Assembly: GCA_965243695.1 (NCBI GenBank)
Contig: CBDEWC010000026.1
Location: 124,001-188,000, forward strand
Length of the DNA: 64,000 bases
Reading direction: 5' to 3'
From: JAKVCB01 sp965243695
Lineage (GTDB): Bacteria > Planctomycetota > Planctomycetia > Pirellulales > Lacipirellulaceae
Positions 55,398-64,000 of this stretch are shown piece by piece. Every line of letters starts with the position of its first letter. The stretch's first letter is position 1. The notes below the pieces were generated by a model. That model saw only the letters and a list, made by a program, of their open reading frames with translations. It was not told where the DNA came from and did no database searches. The position numbers and the translations under genes are program-made.

Positions 55398-55505
55398 CGT
55401 GTGGCTTTTAACTAAAGAGTAGGTGAAGGCTTGCTCGAACGGGTTATCCTAGCGAGTGCGGTCAGGTCGCTACAGGTGGGAACGATAGGCGCCTTTTAAA
55501 AGCGG

Positions 55506-56885
55506 TTAACCATGCTCCCTTAGCCGAAGTATCTGGGTTGCCATCGCTTCGGTCAATTCCTCCAGCGCACCCCGGTCAAACGGCGTTTGCCAGACTTGGT
55601 AAATATCGTTGTCGTAATCCTCCTCCGGGGGAAGGTAGCCAATGGACCCGTTGATTAAATTCAAACAAATCACGGCAAAACCGGGAAACCGCTGGCGCAA
55701 CTGTTGTTGCAAACCGGAATACGCCTCGGTCATCGCGCCCACCCACACCGAGTCGCCAGCCAGCCACAGCCAGACAGGCATGTCGTAGGTCCGGCCATCT
55801 CCCAAAGTTCGACGAATCGCCAGCTTCCGAAACAGGCGTTCCTTGATCGCCCGGTCCCGGCACGTGGAAATTTCTTCCTGGAGCGAGCCGATCGTCGGCC
55901 AGTCTTTCAGGGGCAGTGGAACCCACTCTGTTTTTGCCACAATCGTATCGGGCACCTTCCGTGGGTGATGCTTCCAAATCGCCAGGGGGGCTCCCGATTC
56001 GACGACGCCCGTGAAGGTGAGCGCTGTTTTGGGAGGATGCATATCGGCAAGCGTAGCCAGGACTGAGTGGCCAAGCTGCGCGCCATGTTGATCGGCGATC
56101 GCCGGTTCACCCACATATTGATAGCGAGGCGCCAACTCACCCGAAGCGCCCTGCAAAAACAGGGCGATCCCGCCCGTTTCTTTCTCAACCGTTTCCCGCA
56201 TCGCACCGACGAAATCGGGCGAGATTGCCCGATTGTCAAAGGCCAAGGTGGTCGGATGGCAGGCGTAATTGACCAGGACTCCGCGAACGGTGCCCTTAGA
56301 ATCGGTCACCCTCCCTACCAGCAACGTGGAGTCTGCCGTGTTTTTCGGATTGAAGCCAATGATCTGCCGAGAGGATTCCGGTGCAGGGTCCACCAGGTCG
56401 CGATTGTGAGCCAATTGGCAACTTCCCTGATGCCATTCCAACACCGACGGCTCGCATCCGGAAGTGGCCTCTTCGACCAGTTGGACAGCGCCCTCTTGAA
56501 TCGATTCCAGCCATGGACCCAGCAGTTCACCACCGGGTAGATCCGCATCTGGTTCCATCAGTGGCGGTGACGCATGCGAGTGGGTTACGGAGAATATCAG
56601 CGACTCGGCAGAAAGGCCTGTGGCCTCGAGCAAGCGGGCCTGAAACGACTCCCAGGTTTCCAGGCTTCGCCACCAGCTCAGATCTCCTTCGATAAAAACC
56701 AATCGCTCGGTGGTATCCGGATTTGCCAAAACCATCGCCGTTAAATTCAGTGGCCGGTGAATCGACTCCGCACAGTCATGTTTGGCAGCGCCCCAGTTGC
56801 GCGCATAAATGCCAACCGGTGGCGTGATGTCTACCCTTGCAAAGCCAATTTTCCCAGCAAACCCAGGGTGAAAGTCGGGTTCCAT
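55506..56885 (-). CDS. Neutral ceramidase N-terminal domain-like protein
   Basis: Protein of 459 residues matching the neutral/alkaline non-lysosomal ceramidase-like catalytic domain found widely in planctomycetes. IGFARVDITPPVGIYARNWG is the standard beginning; VTHSHASPP and VNYACHPTTL supply zinc-site His residues; FLQGASGELAPRY matches the conserved zinc/oxyanion segment. No classical signal is visible, and the C-terminal Ig-like domain of true ceramidases is absent, so ceramide hydrolysis is not assured. Planctomycete members are of unknown substrate, probably an amide. Transcription runs on toward the aminotransferase. Confidence 0.85.
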   Translation of the reverse strand: MEPDFHPGFAGKIGFARVDITPPVGIYARNWGAAKHDCAESIHRPLNLTAMVLANPDTTERLVFIEGDLSWWRSLETWESFQARLLEATGLSAESLIFSVTHSHASPPLMEPDADLPGGELLGPWLESIQEGAVQLVEEATSGCEPSVLEWHQGSCQLAHNRDLVDPAPESSRQIIGFNPKNTADSTLLVGRVTDSKGTVRGVLVNYACHPTTLAFDNRAISPDFVGAMRETVEKETGGIALFLQGASGELAPRYQYVGEPAIADQHGAQLGHSVLATLADMHPPKTALTFTGVVESGAPLAIWKHHPRKVPDTIVAKTEWVPLPLKDWPTIGSLQEEISTCRDRAIKERLFRKLAIRRTLGDGRTYDMPVWLWLAGDSVWVGAMTEAYSGLQQQLRQRFPGFAVICLNLINGSIGYLPPEEDYDNDIYQVWQTPFDRGALEELTEAMATQILRLREHG

Positions 56886-56902
56886 GGAGAAGGCCTTTCG
56901 AG

Positions 56903-57190
56903 TTAGTTGGCTGCCTGCCGCGCCAACGCGGCAGGGACTTCAAGCGACACGTCCAAGGCCGACAGGCCGAGGATATGAGCCGGCCTCACTCCGTCACTGG
57001 CGGTGGAATCGACGGTCCTAACGGTGATAGGTTGTTCGTTTAGTTCCGGCAGCGTGATCCTGGTGGACTTTGCCGACTCGATTGGTTTCAGGCGCAAAAG
57101 CAACGCGATGCGAAAACCTGCACCTCGTTGATTCGCCCTGCCAAGCAGATGCTCAGACGCACCGTGCCGGCAGAACGGCCCCGGGGCAGT
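56903..57190 (-). pseudogene. Possible C-terminal remnant of a gene
   Basis: A 96-codon minus-strand frame ends 17 bases before the ceramidase-like start. It has no ATG, and a stop lies just upstream. Its last 65 residues (KPIESAKSTRITLPELNEQP, ILGLSALDVSLEVPAALARQ) look like beta strands at the end of a glycosidase, but I cannot name a family. It may be a decayed upstream gene of the same operon. Confidence 0.25.
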
Positions 57191-57330
57191 TTACTGGCGC
57201 GGCACTTGTTGCGCCAACCATGGACCACGGGTGCAGCCATGGCTTTCGAGCCGATGGCGAGCCTTACCCTGGAAATAGAACGCCTTTTTCGTGGGGTGCC
57301 TAGGCGTCCGGTTCACTGCTTCTGGGGCCG

Positions 57331-60300
57331 TTACCCCAGGAGCACAACCTGGGCCATCACCGGGAAATGATCGGATCCACCCGGCGCATCGCCGCGGATC
57401 GATGCGCCCTCGACGCGGAACACCGGGTCGACGCGCTGCTCGACGTAAACGTAGTCAATCTTTACCCCAAAACCCGTGTTGCCATTCGCCTGGTCGCCGT
57501 TGGCTGTACGGAAGGTATCAGCAAAGGTGAGCGGCGCGGCCCAGTCCTGGCCGTAGGCGCTGATCGCCCCGTCGCGAATCAGGCGCATCGACGCACTGTT
57601 TTCATGGGCGTTCATATCGCCCAGTAAAACGACAGGCGCCTCGTCGGCGTACCCGCGGGCTGCCATGTGTGCCGTCGCCATTTCGATGTTGCGGAGATGA
57701 ACGTCCTCGCTCACGCCGGCCAGGGGATGCATTCCGTAGACCGACATTTTCTTCCCCGTTTCCAGGTGCTCGAGCGTGGCGTGCGACATCCCCCGCGAAC
57801 CATCGTAGGTCACCACGCCATCTTCTAAAATCCGCCAGCGATCAGCCCGGTAGAGGATATCGCCGTCCCAGGTGTTGCTGCCCACCGAGAATGCGTAGTC
57901 GAGGCCCGTTTTGGCTTGGATCGCTGCGAGAATCTGATCCTTCTCGCCCCACATTTCCTGAATGCTGGCGATGTCCGGCGCGTAATCGGCAACGGCCTGG
58001 GCAATGCCGTCGATCCTTTCGGGGGCGCCGAGGGATGCGTAGTAGACGTTAAAGGTCATCAGGCGGACCTGTACGCCATCGGCCACCACATCCGCTCCCG
58101 GAGCCAGGTTTGGGGGAAGTTCGGCGGGAGGCATGGTCTCGGTGGCTTCGCCAATCCACCCATCGTTGTTGAGGTCGACCCCAAAGAGTATCTCCTTGGC
58201 CACCGGCGTTGAATCGTTTGGCCCCTCCTCGCCGATAAACATGCCGCTCTCGTCGAGGATCCAGGCAAACGGTCCCCACGGGCCAACGTCCAGGACTCGC
58301 AGTCGGCCGATCGCGTCGCGGGCAGCAGCCTTGAGCGTGGCCCCGTCGCGGGAAAGGGGCATGTCGCCGCTCCAGTAGTCATCGGCTCGGCGGATCAGGA
58401 TCGGGTTGCTGTCGGCCTCCTGCACGTAAGCTAGCTGTGTCTTTGTGTCGACGAGCAAACGTACGTCATTCGCCTCGGCGACGAGTTCGAGGGCAGCTGT
58501 GTCGACCCGAAGATGGGTGGCCGGCGGATCCGCGGCCGGTAAATCGTCAGCAGACGGGTTGTCGTAGACTGGACCCTCTCCTGGTGGAACGCCTGGATCA
58601 TCGATTGCACCGGCGTAGACGTAACGCGTCCCCTCACCAAACGTTTCCAGAAAAAAGGCCTCTACCGCAGGATCGGTCTCAACCCGGGAATCACCCCACT
58701 CGGGCCCCCAGCCGTGGACGGGCCAATTGGAGTTGATGTAGACCAATGCGGCCGCGTCATACTGCTGGACCACGTCATCGAGGCGATCGAGATATTCGAT
58801 AAATTGGCCACGGTTGCTGGCGGCCGGATTTTGTGCGGTCGATTCGGCGATCACAACTTCATGCCCCTGCGCGCGGGCAAAGTCCATGCTCATCGCAAGA
58901 TTTGGATCGATGCTTTCGGAGGTGCAGTTGAGCGTGCCGCTTACCTCCATGCAGACATCGTTGTTGAACACCGAGAAGCCGACCCAGTCGACGTTTTCTT
59001 CACCCGGATAGAGCCACTGGGTATCGTGGAAACCTCGCACGGGGTGGTAGCCAAACTCGACGTTGGCTGCCTGTGGCTCGATCCGATCGACAATATGATT
59101 GTAGGCATCGATAAAGGCCTGACGGTCCAGTTCCGCAAACCCATCAGGATTTTCAAAGACGTTTACGCCGGCGGTTGCCTGCTGGTTTAGCCAGTCGACC
59201 ACGTGCTCGTCACCATTGTAGGCAAATAATAGCAGGCTCACTTCGTAACCAACGCGGACTAAAAACTGCGTATCGGGCCGGCTCGCCATCGTTTGGGCAA
59301 AACGGTCAATTTGTACGTCCCAGGCGCCGTTACGAATGTCGTCAAGTGCTTCCCAGATGGCATTGGAGTTGAAGTCGGCAGCACCCTGGTTGATCATCTG
59401 GCCGTAGCCGCCGGCGGGCGTATTGTCTTTGAAGCTGAGCGCCACCATGGCGTAGTCGCCAAAGTCCTGGTCCCGCACGGTGTCGAGAAAAGTTGCATTG
59501 GGGCTGTCGTCACCCTGTTCGATCTGGCCGAGATAAAAAGTTCCGTAGTGTGACGATCCGGCTGGCACAAGACCGGTGCTGTCGATGAAATCGGTGTACT
59601 CGTCCTGAAACGTCTGGCCAACAAGCATCAGCGTGTGGCCCTCTTTTAAATCAACCAGTGGGGTGGGTCCATCGCCGGGGTCGGCCAGGTTATTGGCCGA
59701 TGGGTCAGTCGGCGGCACCAAAGCCAACCCCGACGAGGTAGTGGTTGCAGCGGAGAAGGGCGCCACCTGCAGCGTCGCCCCATCGGTGAACTGGACCTCG
59801 ATCATCTCGCCGGTTGGGTTGTGCGCCGCGTAGGTCACCAGGCCGGGCTGCACGAATACCGCCGAGAGCGCATAGTCTCCGCGAATGGCCGAAGTGGGCG
59901 TGCCGAGGTTGGCTAGCGTGGTCATCCAAAAGTAGGTGTGGGACGCGCTCTGGCCTTCTTCGTAATCAAATTCACTTGCGGCGTAGTGGGCCAATGCACC
60001 AGCAGGGTCCACCAACGCCTCGTATTGCAGCAATAGTCCCTGCCAAACGTCCGGAGGGCCGTCGTTGAGTTCGGTGATTTCCTCCAGCAGGGCTGACGGG
60101 TCGTGTGCGGCTTCACTCAAGTAGAGCGACCCTCCGTGGAAAGGGAGAAAATTAATTCCTTTGATCATCTCCACTTCCGCTGAGAACCAGGTGGCGTGGG
60201 CCGCACCGTCGCCCCAAACCATTCCCACCGATTCAACATCGAACCCGTCAGGGTAGGTGGTTTGATACTTGTCAAACCAGTATTGGCTGATCGCCTCCGC

Positions 60301-63300
60301 TTCCAGCGAGTAGAGCATCTGGCCTAACTGGGTTGTATTCTGGCTTCCGGACACTTCTCCCCACAGCATGACGCCGGTGGCAAAATTCATGGCCTCGGAG
60401 GATGACTCTTGATTGTTGCCACTGGCAAAGGCACCGTGGCCTGAAGCCCACGAATGACCCGCCATCGGGCTAAAATTCCGCAGGCGTGGGAACGCAGCGC
60501 TAGCGGAGTCAACGTTGGCAACGTCCGCAATAAGCACGTCGACGAAATCGCGGTTTTCGGCCACCCAGCTAGGGTCATAAATACCCACCAGTGCTGCCGC
60601 GTGGACAAAGTAGCCGTAATGGAAATGGTGGTCATTCAGGTCGCCGGCCGAACCAAAACTGTCCGGGTATCCCTGCAGCGTGTTCCAGGTTTCGTTGTAG
60701 GCGAAGTGCCGATCGCCGGGAACATCCTCTAAGGTAAACCAGTCGTCCAGCGTATTTTCAACGGAGCGGACAATCGCGTCTCGGATCTGAACCTCGCCTG
60801 CAATATCTGCCATTTGGGCCAGTTGCATCATTTTCAGCATCGACTTGCCGGACCAGTACGTATCCTGCCACTGCCCAAGGTACGCCTCGGGATCGTTTGC
60901 TTGGGGATCGGATCGAACAAGGTCGGCCAGGGTCTCGCGCTGCTGGGGGTTGAGCAGATCGGGCAGGTTGGGGAGCACACCGCGAGCGGGGATTTGGGCG
61001 CCGATGGCACCAGTCGGAACCGCGTTCAAGGTGCCTCGTGCGCTTAGGTAACCCGCTTCACCAATCGGGCTGAGGGGAGTGGCGCCAAAATGGGATTTCC
61101 AAAACTCGTAGTCGAGGTTGTCAATGACGCCGTCGGCCACTCCGTCGGCACCGGATCCCGGTGCAACACGTTGACCGCGCGTGTCGCTCCAAACCACGTA
61201 ATCAGTTGCATCCACGGCGCCATCCTGGTTGTAGTCGCCCCCCAGGACAGCAGTGCCGCCTTGGGCCTGTCGGGCAAGTCGTTCCAGGTGGGGATAAAGC
61301 GCGACCACCGTGGCTGTGCTGGCGGGAGAAGGGCCGAGATCATATTCGTAGTTGAGTTGAAGTGTGTAAGGATTCTCTGCTTGGGTATAGTCAAAACGGG
61401 TGGCCAATACCGGTCTCGCCGCCGCTTCGGAGAACCGCTCGCGCGTCTCGGCTTGACCGTCAGGCAGTAGGGCCACGGCGATGTTGGCTGGGCCGTCGCC
61501 TGTGGCTGTTAGCCCGTCAGCACCTTCCATCCAAGAAACGCCCTCAGGCGCGTAGAGACCGTAATTGCGGCCTGCGATTGACACTTGCACGGCGTTGGCA
61601 GCAATCTCGACCTCTGCGGGGGCCGCATTGAAACCAACCCGTAGGTTGGCCAGATCGACGTCCGATAGCCATGCGATCGGTGAGGCGAGGGCCAGCGTGG
61701 CTGCTGTGGAGGAAGAATTGCCTAGCCAATTTCCGGTGAAAGACCAGTCGGAATACGAATCGAGCGCAAAACTGCTTGCTTGCTGACCGGGGGCAAAGAG
61801 CTCCAGTTGGAGGTCCAGCTGGTAAAGGGTCTTTAGCTCCGTCGTTGTCGGTCCGCTTACCACGATCGACTGTTTGGTGGGGCCGCCCACCGAGAGGCCG
61901 CTTTCACTCGGCTGAACGGTGAGCGGATGGACATGAAGCGGCGCCGAGAATGGGTCTCCAAACTTGGCAAAATGAACCGAGCTCCACCAATCACTGGAGG
62001 GAACCGGCTGGCTGAACCCATCCGTCACCAAAGGGTTAAGGGTCGTTCCCTCGTGGTCACTGGGCGTCCGACTACCTGTCGGGGGGCGTGCTGCGACCTT
62101 GCCCGCGTCCAATAGGAAGGTGAGCTTGGCGTCTATCGGCGCGGCAGTCGAGGCTTCAGCAACGTACCGGTTGGACGGTTGAGTAAGGCTGAGGTTGTCC
62201 CCCTCCGGATCGCCGAGGACAACCATGCTCTGGAAATACTCGATTACACCGGAGTGGGACACGTCGAGTGCCGGCCACTGGGGCCAATCGAACGTGTCGT
62301 TCATAAAGGGCTGCATCTGGTCCCAGCCCAGGACGGTAAGGTGATTGACGTCATGGGCAATCGCCACACCCTCGATCGAACGCCATCCGTGGGTCCGTCC
62401 ATGCATCCAGCCACCGTAGTGCGGCTCCATCTTGAGCGTGTTGATGAACGTCTCGGTAAGACCGTACTGCTGGAGGTAGTCGGCATATCCGTCGTGGCCA
62501 AACTGCCGGACCATCTGCATCACATCGGCCGCATCGCCAAGGCGAGCGGTCCGCTGGATATCGGCGAGGATCAGGGGATCGAACGCATCGTCGGCAATCC
62601 AGCCGACCTTGGCCCCCTGCATGGCGTAGTAGAGGCCTACGCCCTGGACATCATTACCCCAGGCCTGGGTGTTGTTGGTCAGCTCGTTGGCAAACGCCCA
62701 CTGGCCGACCTCTTCGATGGTTAAGGGCGAGAGACCAAAGAATGCCCGCAGGTGGTTGTAGGCTTCCATCGCTTCGGTGGTGATGGCCGTTCGGCCACCC
62801 ACCAGTTCATCATGGTGGGAGTTGTTGTTGGAGCCATGGAAGGTTCCCCAACTGGTGATGTCGAGGTAATCGCCAGAGGAGGCCGGAGGTGCCATCGAAT
62901 CGTGCGACGAGTGTCCGTGATCCTCTTGGTCGTCTGTCGGCTCAGTTGCTGGATCGGTCACTGGATCTGTCACTGGGTCTGTCATTGGTGGATCGACCGG
63001 ATCATTGGGCCCATCGTCGATTGGGGGCTCAGTTGGTGCCGGGGCGAAGTCCATGTTGTCCCCCTCCGGATCGCCCAGGACGACCATGCTCTGGAAGTAC
63101 TCGATCACGCCGGAGTGGGACACATCGAGGGCTGGCCACTGGGGCCAGTCGAACGTGTCGTTCATAAAGGGCTGCATCTGGTCCCAACTGAGGACGGTGA
63201 GGTGATTGACATCATGGGCAATCGCCACGCCTTCGATCGAACGCCATCCGTGGGTTCGTCCATGCATCCATCCGCCGTAGTGGGGTTCCATCTTGAGCGT

Positions 63301-64000
63301 ATTGATGAACGTCTCGGTAAGGCCGTACTGCTGGAGGTAGTTGGCAAAACCGTCATGGCCAAACTGAACGACCATCTCCATCACGTCGGCCCCTTCGCCA
63401 AGGCGAGCGGTCCGCTGGATATCGGCGAGGATCTGGGGATCGAACGCATCGTCGGCAATCCAGCCGACCTTGGCCCCCTGCATGGCGTAGTAGAGGCCAA
63501 CGCCCTGGACATCATTTCCCCAGGCCTGGGTGTTGTTGGTCAGCTCGTTGGCAAACGCCCACTGGCCAACCTCTTCGATGGTTAAGGGCGAGAGACCGAA
63601 GAATGCCCGCAGGTGGTTGTAGGCCTCGGCCGCTTCAGTGGTGATGGCCGTTCGGCCACCCACCAGTTCATCATGGTGGGAGTTGTTGTTGGAGCCGTGG
63701 AACGTTCCCCAACTGGTGATATCAACGTAATCGCCAGAGGGCGCCGGAGGTGCGATCGAATCGTGCGACGAGTGGTTGTGATCCTCTTGGTCTTCTGTCG
63801 GTGAGTCAACCGGATCGGCAGGAGAAGCGGTCGGGTCGGTGGGCGCCGTATCGGCTGGCTGGCCGATCTGGCCGTCGTTGTCGATATCGAGCTGAAAAAG
63901 TGCTCTCCTTGGCGCCTATCGACGAATCGGTCGGCCCTTCCTCGCCGATGAAGTGACCCGTTTCGCTGAGAATCCAAGCGTAGACCTCCAGGCCACCTCC
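57331..64000 (-). CDS. Giant modular protein, partial: novel repeat domains, GH81 with inserted dockerin, GH26-like, Trp-rich module, EEP domain
   Basis: The gene runs beyond the right edge. The main frame (2110 codons from a GTG at 63663) is open upstream to 63915. Numbered from that GTG: two ~225-residue copies of an unnamed His-rich domain (copy 1 ends at 203, copy 2 about 250-490). A GH81 beta-1,3-glucanase-like domain (about 551-1325) has DLNDHHFHYG near 1008, NQESSSEAMN near 1085, and a dockerin-like insert (about 808-860). A GH26-like barrel (about 1338-1685) has GYEV Glu1474 and AEST Glu1607. A Trp-rich Synechocystis-type calcium-binding module spans 1715-1845. An endonuclease/exonuclease/phosphatase domain (1863-2110) has GDMNAH Asp2016 and SDHFP His2099. 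Upstream of a frameshift at 63895-63899 another copy of the Trp-rich module is visible. Confidence 0.85.
62194..62940 (-). repeat. Second copy of a 747-bp intragenic duplication
   Basis: This segment and 63055-63801 are direct copies offset by exactly 861 bp (287 codons). They encode almost identical ~225-residue domains (nine replacements noticed in about 200 aligned residues). It ends each time at LGDPEGDN and begins at an acidic His/Asp linker. The reading frame is preserved. Confidence 0.93.
62951..62986 (-). repeat. 12-bp repeats coding a D-P-V-T linker
   Basis: Three 12-bp units, read on the plus strand as GGATCGGTCACT, GGATCTGTCACT and GGGTCTGTCATT, encode DPVT-type repeats in the Pro/Thr/Asp linker between the two duplicated domains. 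Confidence 0.8.
63055..63801 (-). repeat. First copy of the 747-bp intragenic duplication
   Basis: Partner of 62194-62940. The copies agree over coding sequence including the HDSSHH-like acidic/His linker before the domain, so the duplicated unit contains linker plus domain. The high identity suggests recent duplication or gene conversion. Confidence 0.93.
63895..63899. other. Frameshift site in the giant gene
   Basis: A run of five A (T5 on the coding strand). Upstream the frame reading WILSETGHFIGEEGP...AKEST is open to the window edge; downstream FQLDIDNDGQIG is in the frame of the main ORF. Dropping one base joins them into a sequence that aligns residue by residue with the second Trp-rich module (WILDESGMFIGEEGP...AKEIL, FGVDLNNDGWIG). 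Confidence 0.8.

Noticed and set aside
62752..63585. 277-codon plus-strand open frame and its repeat at 62179-62724
   Set aside because: Antisense to the duplicated domains; their similarity only reflects the duplicated DNA.
63582..63977. Separate minus-strand gene of 131 codons
   Set aside because: It is in a different frame from the main protein; its translation is Arg/Ser/Thr-rich nonsense, whereas the other frames give a clear continuation of the giant protein.

Overview
The window looks like chromosomal DNA of a planctomycete, most likely order Pirellulales. The evidence is two full-length DUF1559 pseudopilin-like proteins, two secreted proteins with PEP-CTERM tails, dockerin-like Asp-rich repeats, a planctomycete-type fused cytochrome/sugar-dehydrogenase lipoprotein, a planctomycete extracellular N-terminus (HLERLEIRAMLS) and many secreted sialidase-like and glycosidase-like proteins. 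I see no rRNA, tRNA, CRISPR array, integrase or transposase. The only mobile-looking material is short tandem repeats and gene remnants. The taxonomic call is inference from protein families.

Layout. 1-1740: a small lipoprotein followed by a DUF1559 pseudopilin. 1852-7885 (+): a probable operon with a glutamate-1-semialdehyde-aminomutase-like transaminase, a secreted unknown, a DUF4091/GH123-like protein and a Tat-exported sialidase-like protein. 8015-11137: a large FG-GAP/ASPIC surface protein. 11207-14879 (-): an MFS transporter, an enolase-superfamily protein and a Gfo/Idh/MocA oxidoreductase, which looks like a sugar-acid catabolic operon. 15391-17965: a GlsB-type membrane protein, an SDR and a cytosolic-looking sialidase-fold protein. 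17982-29091 (mostly -): a CBM9-like/PQQ-dehydrogenase/cytochrome fusion, two TIM-barrel glycosidase-like proteins, a PIG-L deacetylase and a beta-helix protein. 29169-31440 (-): a sulfatase-TPR gene broken by one base. 32189-35052 (-): two paralogous PEP-CTERM proteins. 35261-36858: a second lipoprotein plus DUF1559 pair. 36964-37728 (-): a phytanoyl-CoA dioxygenase-like protein. 39300-44451: a beta-propeller hydrolase-like protein, a two-gene trans-3-hydroxy-L-proline pathway and a galactonate-dehydratase-like enzyme. 44844-56885: a GH67-N-like protein, a BNR protein, a LamG/DUF4091/HEAT protein, a sialidase-like protein, a class III aminotransferase and a ceramidase-like protein. 57331-64000 (-): the 3' part of a giant modular protein.

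How they fit together. Most genes encode exported or lipid-anchored proteins for attacking sulfated, acetylated or acidic glycans. Cytosolic oxidoreductases, dehydratases, aminotransferases and an MFS transporter could consume the released sugars, sugar acids and imino acids. The best-supported pathway is the translationally coupled pair at 40919-42915, which should convert trans-3-hydroxy-L-proline to L-proline.

The most unusual object is the giant protein at the right end. It has two nearly identical ~225-residue copies of a domain I do not recognise, then a GH81 laminarinase-like domain with a dockerin-like calcium-binding insert, a GH26-like domain, a Trp-rich calcium-binding module and a C-terminal endonuclease/exonuclease/phosphatase domain. 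Its upstream part and the sulfatase each contain a one-base insertion in a five-base homopolymer, so read accuracy should be considered.
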